DNA from: Paracoccus denitrificans
GTDB lineage: Bacteria > Pseudomonadota > Alphaproteobacteria > Rhodobacterales > Rhodobacteraceae
Reading direction: 5' to 3'
NCBI RefSeq assembly: GCF_900100045.1
Contig: NZ_FNEA01000014.1
Location: 91,026 to 155,025 of the forward strand
DNA: 64,000 nucleotides
Within the stretch, counting starts at the first letter, position 1, and every line of letters begins with the position of its first letter. Positions 8,946 through 16,614 of the stretch are shown one piece after another. The notes beneath the pieces were generated by a model. The model was not told the origin of the DNA and searched no databases. It was given only the letters and a program-made list of their open reading frames with translations. The position numbers were made by a program, and so were the translations under genes.

Positions 8946-10412
8946 ATGAAGGCAGCCCTTGTCGCCTGCGCGGTGATCCTTGCCGGCGCGGGCATGGCCG
9001 GCGCGCAGGCGGTCATCACCAAGCAATACGACGACGGCGGCGTCTACGAGGGCACCTTCCGCAACGGCAAGCAGCATGGCCGCGGCACATACCGGCTGCC
9101 CTCGGGCTACGAATATACCGGCGATTGGGTCGAGGGAGAGATCCTGGGCCAGGGCACGGCGAAATTTCCCAACGGGTCGGTCTATGAGGGGGCCTTTGCC
9201 AAGGGCAAGCCGCATGGCAAGGGCAAGATCACCTATGCCGATGGCGGCAGTTACGAGGGCGACTGGCTGGACGGCCAGATCACCGGCCAGGGCGTGGCGC
9301 ATTACGCCAACGGCTCGGTCTACGAGGGCGGCTTCGTCAACGCGTTGCACGACGGCAAGGGCGTGCTGACCCAACCCAACGGCTATCGCTATGAGGGCGA
9401 CTGGAAGGCGGGGGTCAAGGAGGGCGTCGGCAAGATCACCTATCCCGACGGAGCCAGCTACGAAGGCGAGATGCGGGCGAACCAGCGCTCCGGGCAGGGC
9501 AAGCTGACCATGTCGGACGGGCTGAACTACGAGGGCGGCTGGTCGGCCGGGCAGATGGCCGGGCAGGGCAAGCTGGTCCAGCCCTCGGGCGACAGCTACG
9601 AGGGACGCTTCGCCAATGGCAAGCGCGAGGGCAAGGGCATCGCCACCTATGCCAACGGCGACCGCTACGAGGGCGATTTCCGTGCCGACAAGCGTTGGGG
9701 GGTGGGCACCTTCACCGGCACCGACGGCTATGTCTATACCGGCGACTGGGCCGAGGGCCGCATGGAAGGGCTGGGCCGCATCACCTATCCCGACGGCTCG
9801 GTCTATGAGGGTGCGCTGAAAAACGACCTGCCGGACGGGCGTGGCATGATCACCTACCCGGACGGCGCGAGCTATGACGGCGAATGGATTGCCGGCGTGA
9901 TCGAGGGGCAGGGCGTGGCCAAATACGCCAACGGCCTGGTCTATGAGGGCGGCTTCAAGCGCGGCCGCAACGAGGGGCAGGGCCGCATGACCTATCCCGA
10001 CGGCTATGTCTATAACGGCGCCTGGCGCGACGGGCAGCGGCATGGCCAGGGGCAGGCGACCTATCCCGACGGCACGACCTATGACGGCTCCTTCGTGGAC
10101 GGGCTGCGCCATGGCAAGGGGCGGCTGATCGCGCCGGACGGCTTCCGCTACGAGGGTAGCTGGAAAGAGGGCGAGATCGATGGCGAGGGCGTCGCGACCT
10201 ATGCCAACGGTGACGTCTATACCGGGCATTTCACCGCTGGAAAGCGGCAGGGCGCCGGGGTGATGCGCTATGCCACCGGCCAGGTCGCCTCGGGCGAGTG
10301 GGAGGACAACCGGCTGGCCGCCCCCTCGGGCGACAGCCAGGAGCCGGAGGACGGCGCCACGCCCGAAGGGGTGGTGCCGGACGAACCCTCGCAGGAGCCG
10401 GCGGCGCAGTAG
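8946..10412 (+). CDS. Exported MORN-repeat protein (about 18 tandem repeats)
   Basis: A 488-residue protein with a signal peptide (MKAALVACAVILAGAGMAGAQA). About 18 MORN repeats of 23 residues follow, each built on the pattern YxG-x-W/F-x-x-G-x-x-x-G-x-G-x-x-x-x-x-x-G (YEGTFRNGKQHGRG, YTGDWVEGEILGQG and so on). The tail is short, acidic and proline-rich (residues about 455-488). MORN arrays form long beta-hairpin solenoids that bind lipids or proteins. Here the solenoid should lie in the periplasm, while bacterial relatives are often cytoplasmic or membrane-bound. The ATG at 8946 has a GAGGCGGAG site upstream. An in-frame ATG at 8910 would add 12 residues before the signal peptide. No operon partner is seen and the role is unknown. 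Confidence 0.88.
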   Translation: MKAALVACAVILAGAGMAGAQAVITKQYDDGGVYEGTFRNGKQHGRGTYRLPSGYEYTGDWVEGEILGQGTAKFPNGSVYEGAFAKGKPHGKGKITYADGGSYEGDWLDGQITGQGVAHYANGSVYEGGFVNALHDGKGVLTQPNGYRYEGDWKAGVKEGVGKITYPDGASYEGEMRANQRSGQGKLTMSDGLNYEGGWSAGQMAGQGKLVQPSGDSYEGRFANGKREGKGIATYANGDRYEGDFRADKRWGVGTFTGTDGYVYTGDWAEGRMEGLGRITYPDGSVYEGALKNDLPDGRGMITYPDGASYDGEWIAGVIEGQGVAKYANGLVYEGGFKRGRNEGQGRMTYPDGYVYNGAWRDGQRHGQGQATYPDGTTYDGSFVDGLRHGKGRLIAPDGFRYEGSWKEGEIDGEGVATYANGDVYTGHFTAGKRQGAGVMRYATGQVASGEWEDNRLAAPSGDSQEPEDGATPEGVVPDEPSQEPAAQ

Positions 10413-10441
10413 GAGGCTTTGCGGGGCGAGGCAGCCGCCTC

Positions 10442-10462
10442 TGCCTGCCTGAGCGGCAGGCA
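10442..10462. terminator. Hairpin between convergent genes (possible terminator)
   Basis: A perfect 8-bp stem (TGCCTGCC / GGCAGGCA) with a five-base loop TGAGC, placed 30 bases after the MORN gene stop and 57 bases before the converging gpt stop. There is no U run on either strand, so intrinsic termination is uncertain. Confidence 0.4.
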
Positions 10463-10518
10463 TGTCGGCCCGCACGCCCCGCGCCGGATTTCCCCGCGAC
10501 CGCCGTGCGTCCCCGGGC

Positions 10519-11016
10519 TCAATCCTCGCCGCGATAGGGCTGGACGTATTGCAGCGCCATGTCCCAGGGGAAGAAGATCCAGGTGTCCTGGCTGACCTCG
10601 GTCACATAGGTTTCGACCATCGGCCGGCCCTTGGGCTTGGCATAGACGGTGGCGAAATGCGCCTTGGGATACATGGTGCGCACATGTTCCAGCGTACGGC
10701 CCGAATCGACCAGGTCGTCCACCACCAGAATGCCGTCGCCGTCCAGCATCACCGCCGGGTCGGGGGCCTTCAGAACCGTGACCGCGCCGCGTTCCTGCCC
10801 GCCCTTGCCGCGATAGGACTTGACCGAGATCGTGTCGATCACGCGCACGTCAAGCTCGCGCGCGACGATCATCGCCGGCACCAGCCCGCCCCGCGTGATG
10901 GCCAGGATCGCGCGCCACGGGCGATCCTCGAGCCGCCAGGCCAGGGCGCGGGCGTCGCGGTGCAGCTGGTCCCAGCTGATGTGGAATCCGCGTTCATGGG
11001 GCAGGCGATCGTTCAT
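10519..11016 (-). CDS. gpt: Xanthine (xanthine-guanine) phosphoribosyltransferase
   Basis: Purine salvage: attaches PRPP to xanthine or guanine. The 165-residue type I phosphoribosyltransferase shows the PRPP-binding loop [14 protein letters not shown], the short RGGLVPA flexible-loop region and the C-terminal WIFFPWDM segment, which is shared with the E. coli Gpt family and separates it from HPRT. It ends the minus-strand row fabI, lysE-type gene, gpt; only 9 bases separate it from the upstream exporter, so co-transcription is likely. No functional link with that exporter is apparent. Confidence 0.93.
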   Translation of the reverse strand: MNDRLPHERGFHISWDQLHRDARALAWRLEDRPWRAILAITRGGLVPAMIVARELDVRVIDTISVKSYRGKGGQERGAVTVLKAPDPAVMLDGDGILVVDDLVDSGRTLEHVRTMYPKAHFATVYAKPKGRPMVETYVTEVSQDTWIFFPWDMALQYVQPYRGED

Positions 11017-11025
11017 GCTGGCTCC

Positions 11026-11628
11026 TTAGTGGTTGACGATCAACAGCAGGCCCAGCAACGCCATCGCGACGCTGGCGGCCCGGTCGATCCAGAACTTTGC
11101 GGCAAAATAGCGCGTGCGCATCATGGCTGTCGACATCAGAACGGCGACCAGCGCATACCAGAACAGCTCGGTCCCCAGGCAGATGCCATAGATCAGCGCC
11201 TGCCGCGCGATCGCCATCGGCTCGGGAAAGACCGACAGGATCAGCGCGGCATAGAACAGTGCGGGCTTGGGATTGGAGAGGTTCAGCGCGATCCCGCCCC
11301 AATAGCCCTTGGAGACGCCGCCTGCCGCCTTGGGCAGCGGTTGGGTCGCGGCACGCCACAGCGTCCAGGCGAACCACAGCAGGTAGAAGCCGCCGAAGAC
11401 CTTCAACCCCGCGAACAGCGCGGGATGCAGCCGGAACAGCACCGCCAGCCCCGCCAGCGCGAAAAGGCACCACAGCGAAGCGCCCGAGGCCAGCCCCAGC
11501 GCATAGGGCAGGGCGCGGCTGCGGCCATGGGCAAAGGCGGTCTGCACGGTGGCGATGATCGCCGGGCCGGGGGTCAGGATCGCCAGCGACAGCGCCGAGA
11601 CAAGCGCGATGACCTGTTCGGCGCTCAT
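11026..11628 (-). CDS. LysE/RhtB-family exporter
   Basis: A 200-residue inner-membrane protein with about six predicted helices. The N-terminal family signature LAILTPGPAIIATVQTA is present, and the segment GGIALNLSNPKPALFYA contains the conserved N-P-K motif. Members export amino acids or related small molecules; the substrate cannot be read from sequence. It lies 9 bases before fabI's end and 9 bases after gpt's start, so it probably shares their transcript. Confidence 0.88.
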   Translation of the reverse strand: MSAEQVIALVSALSLAILTPGPAIIATVQTAFAHGRSRALPYALGLASGASLWCLFALAGLAVLFRLHPALFAGLKVFGGFYLLWFAWTLWRAATQPLPKAAGGVSKGYWGGIALNLSNPKPALFYAALILSVFPEPMAIARQALIYGICLGTELFWYALVAVLMSTAMMRTRYFAAKFWIDRAASVAMALLGLLLIVNH

Positions 11629-11637
11629 CGCGAGGGA

Positions 11638-12465
11638 TCAGTCCTTTTTCGCGGTGGCGATGTCGGGTGCGTCCACCGCCTTCATGCCGACGATGTGATA
11701 GCCGGAATCGACGTGATGGGTTTCGCCCGTCACGCCAGAGCCCAGGTCGGACAGCAGATAGACCGCCGACTTGCCGACATCGTCGATGGTGACGTTGCGG
11801 CGCAGGGGCGAGTTCAGCTCGTTCCATTTCAGGATATAGCGGAAATCGCCGATGCCGCTGGCGGCCAGGGTCTTGATCGGCCCGGCCGAGATGGCGTTGA
11901 CGCGGATGCCGTCCTTGCCGAAATCCTCGGCCAGATAGCGCACGGACGCCTCGAGCGCGGCCTTGGCAACGCCCATGACGTTGTAATGCGGCATCACCCG
12001 CTCGGCCCCGTAATAGGTCAGGGTCAGCATCGAGCCGCCGTTCTGCATCATCGCGGCGGCGCGGCGCGCCACGGCGGTGAAGGAATAGACCGAGATGTCC
12101 ATGGTCATCAGGAAGTTGTCGCGCGTGGTTTCCGCATAGCGGCCGCGCAGCTGTTCCTTGTCGGAAAAGCCGATGGCGTGGACGATGAAGTCCAGGCTGT
12201 CCCAGCGTTCCGCGATGGTCGAGAACAGCCCGTCGATGGACGCCTCGTCCGAGACGTCGCATTCGGCCAGCAGGTCCGAACCGATCTGGGCGGCCAGCGG
12301 CTCGACCCGGCGCTTGAGCGCCTCGCCCTGATAGGAAAAGGCCAACTCGGCGCCTTGCTCGGCCAATGCCCTGGCAATGCCCCAGGCGATGGACTTGTCG
12401 TTCGCCAGACCCATGATGAGGCCGCGGCGACCCTTCATCAGCCCATTCCCGCCGTCACTTGACAT
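11638..12465 (-). CDS. fabI: Enoyl-[acyl-carrier-protein] reductase (NADH)
   Basis: Reduces the trans-2-enoyl-ACP in each round of fatty acid elongation. It is a 275-residue SDR-fold protein with the divergent FabI cofactor loop GLANDKSIAWGIA and the catalytic Tyr and Lys in HYNVMGVAKAALE. The RLTQ-like FabI C-terminal portion ends with GSGVTGETHHVDSGYHIVGM, a strong family mark. I chose the ATG at 12465 because GAAGGA lies 7-8 bases upstream; the frame is open for 21 more codons but without family similarity. It is divergent from pdxH with an 83-base gap that must hold both promoters. Confidence 0.96.
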   Translation of the reverse strand: MSSDGGNGLMKGRRGLIMGLANDKSIAWGIARALAEQGAELAFSYQGEALKRRVEPLAAQIGSDLLAECDVSDEASIDGLFSTIAERWDSLDFIVHAIGFSDKEQLRGRYAETTRDNFLMTMDISVYSFTAVARRAAAMMQNGGSMLTLTYYGAERVMPHYNVMGVAKAALEASVRYLAEDFGKDGIRVNAISAGPIKTLAASGIGDFRYILKWNELNSPLRRNVTIDDVGKSAVYLLSDLGSGVTGETHHVDSGYHIVGMKAVDAPDIATAKKD

Positions 12466-12548
12466 GCTACTGTCCTTCGCGCTTCTTCGGTTTTCAGCAG
12501 GATTAGGACAACTGCAAGGAGGCATCAAGTGTCGGCAAGCAGGCAGCC

Positions 12549-13211
12549 ATGAGCGATCGTGGCGGAATTTTCGCGGGCGACGACCCTTTCGCCATCGCGC
12601 GCAGCTGGCTGGCCGAGGCCGAGAGGACCGAGCCGAACGACGCCAACGCCATGGCGCTGGCCACCGTCGATGCGGACGGCCTGCCCGATGCGCGCATGGT
12701 GCTCTTGAAGGATATCGAGGGCGGTGCGGCGGACGGTTCCTTTGTCTTCTACACCAATTACGAAAGTGCCAAGGGGGTCGAGATCGAGGCCACCGGCGTC
12801 GCCGCCTTCGTCATGCACTGGAAATCCCTGCGCCGGCAGATTCGCGTGCGCGGCCATGTCACCCGGGTCGAGCCGGAGCTGGCCGATGCCTATTACGCCT
12901 CGCGTCCCTTGCAATCGCGGATCGGCGCCTGGGCTTCGCGGCAGAGCCGGCCCTTGGCCAGCCGCGGTGCGCTGATGGCCGAAGTTGCGCGGCTGGGAAT
13001 CAGCCTTGGGTTGAATCCTTCGCGTCCGCCGCATTGGGGCGGCTATCGAATTCATCCGGTCCAGATCGAGTTCTGGGCCGATGGCGCCTTCCGCCTGCAT
13101 GATCGCTTTCGCTGGACCAAATCCAGTTATCAGGGCGAAAACAGTGCCTTGCGGGATGAGGGGCAGGAAGTTCCGCAAAGTTTATGGCAAGTCTGCCGTC
13201 TTAGCCCTTGA
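12549..13211 (+). CDS. pdxH: Pyridoxamine/pyridoxine 5'-phosphate oxidase
   Basis: FMN enzyme that makes pyridoxal 5'-phosphate. The 220-residue protein carries the family segments [21 protein letters not shown], the FMN-contact stretch [19 protein letters not shown] and the substrate-site motif [13 protein letters not shown]. The C-terminus ends in WQVCRLSP, like the usual W-x-x-x-RL-x-P. Between RFRW and this end there is an extra stretch of about 20 residues ([20 protein letters not shown]) compared with the typical enzyme, probably a surface loop. pdxA for vitamin B6 synthesis is also in the window (46657-47625) but is far away. Confidence 0.93.
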   Translation: MSDRGGIFAGDDPFAIARSWLAEAERTEPNDANAMALATVDADGLPDARMVLLKDIEGGAADGSFVFYTNYESAKGVEIEATGVAAFVMHWKSLRRQIRVRGHVTRVEPELADAYYASRPLQSRIGAWASRQSRPLASRGALMAEVARLGISLGLNPSRPPHWGGYRIHPVQIEFWADGAFRLHDRFRWTKSSYQGENSALRDEGQEVPQSLWQVCRLSP

Positions 13212-13274
13212 TGCGGGTTCGGGATTTATCCATGGTATGGAAAACCTGACCAATTCGGCTCCACCTTCGTTCAG

Positions 13275-13294
13275 TCCAGATCGAAGGATCTGGA
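13275..13294 (+). promoter_or_regulatory. Perfect 8-bp hairpin in the leader of the cold-shock gene
   Basis: TCCAGATC and GATCTGGA pair perfectly around the tetraloop GAAG (a GNRA-like cap). It starts 64 bases after the pdxH stop and ends 47 bases before the cold-shock ATG. It is not followed by a U run, so it is more likely a leader-RNA structure than a terminator. Cold-shock mRNAs are often controlled by leader folding; that role here is only inferred. Confidence 0.4.
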
Positions 13295-13341
13295 ACCGGA
13301 GTTTCGGGTTGTTTCTGGTTTCAAACGGGTGACAGGACGAC

Positions 13342-13935
13342 ATGGAAGAAGACGACGGGCAACAGCGCAAGATTGCGGGCGTCGTGAAATGGTTCGATGG
13401 CAGCAAGGGCTTCGGTTTCCTGACCGATCCCGATGGAGGCGCCGACATTCTGCTGCACGCCAACGTGCTGAGGAATTTCGGTCAGAGCTCGGTTGCCGAG
13501 GGCTCTCATGTCATTGCCATCATTCAGAAGACGCCGCGCGGCATGCAGGCGGTCGAGGTGCTGGAGATCACGCCCCCGGCCAGCGAGCCGATGCCGGCCA
13601 TCGCCGATCTGTGCTCGGCCACGCCGGAAGAGATCGCGCAGCTGCCGCTGCTGCCGGCACGGGTGAAATGGTTCGACAAGGCCAAGGGATTCGGCTTTGC
13701 CAACATCTTTGCCGACAAGGCCGACGTGTTCCTGCACGTCGAGGTGCTGCGCCATTCGGGCTTTGCCGACCTGGCCGTGGGCGAGGCCATCGCGCTGCGG
13801 GTGGTCGATGGGCGGCGGGGGATGATGGCCGCGCAAATCCTTTCCTGGGAAAGAGCCGCGATCGAGGCGCGGCAGTCGCAACCGGGGGGAGCGGCCGCGC
13901 TCGCTAAACTGCGGCTGGTCGCGGGCGCGGTATGA
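13342..13935 (+). CDS. Double cold-shock-domain protein
   Basis: A 197-residue cytoplasmic protein with two cold-shock domains, at about 8-76 and 108-172. Each begins with a V-K-W-F-D/N stretch and carries an RNP1-like motif (KGFGFL in the first, KGFGFA in the second) and an RNP2-like motif (DILLHANVL, DVFLHVEVL). The domains bind single-stranded RNA or DNA. A 30-residue linker (TPPASEPMPAI...) joins them. Double-domain proteins of this kind are common in Rhizobiales and Rhodobacterales. The ATG follows a weak AGGACG site. Its stop overlaps the start of the DUF192 gene (ATGA), so the two are co-translated. Confidence 0.92.
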   Translation: MEEDDGQQRKIAGVVKWFDGSKGFGFLTDPDGGADILLHANVLRNFGQSSVAEGSHVIAIIQKTPRGMQAVEVLEITPPASEPMPAIADLCSATPEEIAQLPLLPARVKWFDKAKGFGFANIFADKADVFLHVEVLRHSGFADLAVGEAIALRVVDGRRGMMAAQILSWERAAIEARQSQPGGAAALAKLRLVAGAV

Positions 13936-14426
13936 AGTTGCGGGCCGCAACGGTTTTTCTAGCTCTTCTTGCCTACAATCCATCCCTGGCCCTTGCGGCC
14001 ACATGCCATCCCGATCGGGCGCTGTTCCAAGGCAGGGGCGCGCCCGTCGAAGTCTCGGTCGAGATTGCCGATTCCGGCAAGGAACGCGCGCGGGGCCTGA
14101 TGTTCCGCCGCGACCTGCCGCCGGGGCAGGGCATGCTGTTCATCTACGAATCGCCGCAGCCAATCAGTTTCTGGATGCGCAACACGCTGATCCCGCTCGA
14201 CATGATCTTCATCGACGCGCGCGGCGAGGTGCGTCACGTCCATCCCATGGCGCAGCCGCTGGACGAGACCGAGATTCCCGGCGCCGCGCCCGGCGATCCT
14301 GAACCCGAGCGCCTGATGGTGCTGGAGGTGCCGGGGGGCGACGCGGCGCGGCTAGGCATCCGCCCCGGCATGGTGCTGTCGCATCCGCGCCTGCCGCAGG
14401 ACGGCGCGCTGGCGCCCTGCGACTGA
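13932..14426 (+). CDS. Exported DUF192-family protein
   Basis: A 164-residue protein with a signal peptide (residues 1-22, ending at ALA-ATC). A complete DUF192 domain follows: RARGLMFRRDLPPGQGMLFIYESPQPISFWMRNT is its diagnostic centre, split here by short variable runs, and MVLEVPGGDAARLGIRPG its end. The family has a compact beta fold and no established biochemical role. Its pairing with a cold-shock protein recurs in this bacterial family as far as I recall, but no functional link is proven. It starts with ATGA overlap and is followed 76 bases later by tRNA-Pro. Confidence 0.88.
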   Translation: MKLRAATVFLALLAYNPSLALAATCHPDRALFQGRGAPVEVSVEIADSGKERARGLMFRRDLPPGQGMLFIYESPQPISFWMRNTLIPLDMIFIDARGEVRHVHPMAQPLDETEIPGAAPGDPEPERLMVLEVPGGDAARLGIRPGMVLSHPRLPQDGALAPCD

Positions 14427-14502
14427 GGCGGCGCGTCGGAACGAACGGCGTCAGTTTTCCCTTTCCCCCCGCGCGGTCTGCCGCTAGACAGCGCGACAGG
14501 TC

Positions 14503-14579
14503 CGGGGCGTAGCGCAGCCTGGTAGCGCGACGGTTTTGGGTACCGTAGGCCGGAGGTTCAAATCCTCTCGCCCCGACCA
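14503..14579 (+). tRNA. tRNA-Pro (anticodon TGG)
   Basis: A complete 77-base cloverleaf. The acceptor stem is CGGGGCG with CGCCCCG, the D-arm is GCGC-AGCCTGGTA-GCGC, the anticodon loop has TTTGGGT with TGG, and the T-loop is TTCAAAT. The discriminator A and CCA are encoded. A -10-like CTAGAC is present near 14484, but no convincing -35 could be matched to it. Confidence 0.96.
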
Positions 14580-14759
14580 CTTTCCTTTCCGCAGCGTGCT
14601 TTGGGACCCACGGGCCGCCCGTTTCCGGGTCCGCCTGCCGAAAAAGCCAGCGTGACTTTGCTGCATCACAGCCGCTTCATATCGGGATGGGCGCCCAGCT
14701 GTTTCCCGGGCGTCACATTCGTCTGATCGAAGGTGTTTTGATGAGTAGGTGAGGTTCTC

Positions 14760-14960
14760 ATGAACGCTTGGTGGAGCGCGTCCGTCTGCATCAACCGGAC
14801 GCTTGGGGGACAGCAATCCGAGCCGCTTTGCTCGCGCGTCTATCGGCAGCCGCCATCGCCCTGGCGCAGTGCCTTCATGGTGCTGATGGACCACGTCTTT
14901 TCCGAAACGGCCCATTGCGAGAACATCCATAGCCGCTGGCGCGACCGCAGCGGCGCCTAG
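14760..14960 (+). CDS. Possible small protein of 66 residues
   Basis: Not recognised. The ATG follows a GAGGT site, and the codons show strong GC bias in the third position like the neighbouring genes, which argues for coding. The product is basic, with four cysteines and four tryptophans, and has no visible domain or membrane segment. Its TAG stop shares the palindrome CTAG with the TAG stop of the converging small gene at 14957-15154, a neat tail-to-tail fit. The 180 bases before it, back to tRNA-Pro, hold nothing I can identify. It could equally be a chance open frame. Confidence 0.4.
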   Translation: MNAWWSASVCINRTLGGQQSEPLCSRVYRQPPSPWRSAFMVLMDHVFSETAHCENIHSRWRDRSGA

Positions 14961-15154
14961 GTCTTGGCGGCCAGGCGCCGCTCCAGTTCCTCCAGCGCGG
15001 CGATGGTGGCGTCATAGCTGTTGCCGGCCTTGGGAAAGCGCGCCTTGCGGCCGCGATAGAAGGCCAGCCATTTCGGCAGCTCGTCCAGGGGATAGGTGGC
15101 CGACCAGATCGTTCCGGTCAGGGTAAAGGTGGATTCGTCATGCGTCACTTTCAT
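14957..15154 (-). CDS. Small conserved-looking hypothetical protein (65 residues)
   Basis: Family not recognised. Starting at the ATG at 15154 the product has 65 residues: a predicted beta-rich N-terminal half (THDESTFTLTGTIWSATYPL) and a helical C-terminal half ending in basic residues (AALEELERRLAAKT). It has no signal peptide or membrane segment, so it is probably cytoplasmic. The start is supported by AAGGA five bases upstream; the frame is open earlier but lacks a good start. It sits between tRNA-Pro and lysC, divergent from lysC. Confidence 0.6.
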   Translation of the reverse strand: MKVTHDESTFTLTGTIWSATYPLDELPKWLAFYRGRKARFPKAGNSYDATIAALEELERRLAAKT

Positions 15155-15326
15155 GACCGTCCTTTTGCGGCCCGGCGCGCGTCGTATCAAGATCCCGCCC
15201 GCCCCGGCGGCGGTGCAGGCAAAATAATGCACTGTAAAGTTCGGGAATTGCCTGCCGCCCCTTGTTCTTTTTCCGTCCCGACCCTAGAAGGCGCCCCGGA
15301 AAACTGGTGATGCTGGGGGCAAGGGA

Positions 15327-16583
15327 ATGCCGCTTCTGGTGATGAAATTCGGCGGCACCTCGGTTGCCGACCTGGACCGCATCAAGAACGCAGCGCTGAA
15401 GGTTCAGCGCGAAGTCGAGCGTGGCTACGACGTGATCGTCATCGTCAGCGCCATGTCGGGCAAGACGAACGAGCTGGTCGGCTGGGTCGAGGCGACCTCG
15501 CCGCTGTTCGACGCCCGCGAATACGACGCCGTCGTCGCCTCGGGCGAGAACATCACCGCCGGGCTGATGGCGCTGACCCTGCAGGAGCTGGGCGTGCCCG
15601 CGCGCAGCTGGCAGGGCTGGCAGGTGCCGATCAACACCACCTCGCAGCATTCTGCGGCGCGGTTCGTCAGCATCCCGCGCGACAATATCGACCAGAAATT
15701 CGCCGAGGGCATGCGGGTCGCCGTGGTCGCGGGCTTCCAGGGCCTCGGCTCGGACAACCGCATCACCACGCTGGGCCGCGGCGGTTCGGACACCACCGCC
15801 GTCGCCTTCGCCGCCGCCTTCGGGGCCGAGCGTTGCGACATCTATACCGATGTGGACGGGGTCTATACCACCGATCCGCGCATCACCTCGAAAGCGCGCA
15901 AGCTGAAGAAGATCGCCTTCGAGGAGATGCTGGAACTCGCCAGCCTGGGGGCCAAGGTGCTCCAGACCCGCTCGGTCGAGCTGGCGATGCGCTACAAGGT
16001 CCGCCTGCGGGTGCTGTCCTCGTTCGAGGAAACCGACGAGAACAGCGGCACCCTGGTCTGCGATGAGGATGAAATCATGGAATCGAAAGTCGTCAACGGC
16101 GTCGCCTATTCCCGCGAAGAGGCCAAGATCACCCTGGTCACCGTCGAGGACCGCCCCGGCATCTCGGCCGCGATCTTCGCGCCGCTGGCCGAGGCCGGCG
16201 TGAACGTGGACATGATCGTGCAGAACATCTCGGAAAAGGATTACGAGGATCACCCCGGCTCGGTGACCGACATGACCTTTTCCTGCCCGGTGAACCAGGT
16301 GGCCCGCGCCCGCAAGGCGATGGAGGATGCCAAGGCCGCCGGCCATATCGCCTATGACGACCTGGTCGTGGACACCGAGGTCGCCAAGGTCTCGGTCGTG
16401 GGCATCGGCATGCGCAGCCATGCCGGGGTCGCCGCGCGCATGTTCAAGGCACTGGCCGATGAAAACATCAACATCAAGGTGATCTCCACCAGCGAGATCA
16501 AGATTTCGGTGCTGATCGACCGCAAGTATATGGAACTGGCGGTTCAGGCGCTGCATGATGCCTTCGAACTGGAAAAGCCCTGA
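15327..16583 (+). CDS. lysC: Aspartate kinase
   Basis: Phosphorylates aspartate, the first step towards lysine, threonine, methionine and diaminopimelate. The 418-residue protein has an amino-acid kinase domain (KFGGTSVAD at 7-15, GRGGSDTTAVAFAAA near 153, DVDGVYTTDPR near 175). It is followed by two ACT domains (VEDRPGISAAIFAPLAEAGVNVDMI and VGIGMRSHAGVAARMFKALADENINI) that bind the feedback inhibitor. The length matches the single-function lysine/threonine-sensitive class. The start follows a GGGGCAAGGGA stretch. ptsP begins 31 bases after its stop. Confidence 0.96.
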   Translation: MPLLVMKFGGTSVADLDRIKNAALKVQREVERGYDVIVIVSAMSGKTNELVGWVEATSPLFDAREYDAVVASGENITAGLMALTLQELGVPARSWQGWQVPINTTSQHSAARFVSIPRDNIDQKFAEGMRVAVVAGFQGLGSDNRITTLGRGGSDTTAVAFAAAFGAERCDIYTDVDGVYTTDPRITSKARKLKKIAFEEMLELASLGAKVLQTRSVELAMRYKVRLRVLSSFEETDENSGTLVCDEDEIMESKVVNGVAYSREEAKITLVTVEDRPGISAAIFAPLAEAGVNVDMIVQNISEKDYEDHPGSVTDMTFSCPVNQVARARKAMEDAKAAGHIAYDDLVVDTEVAKVSVVGIGMRSHAGVAARMFKALADENINIKVISTSEIKISVLIDRKYMELAVQALHDAFELEKP

Positions 16584-16614
16584 ATCCGGGCCGATAGGCT
16601 GAAGCGGGAGGATT

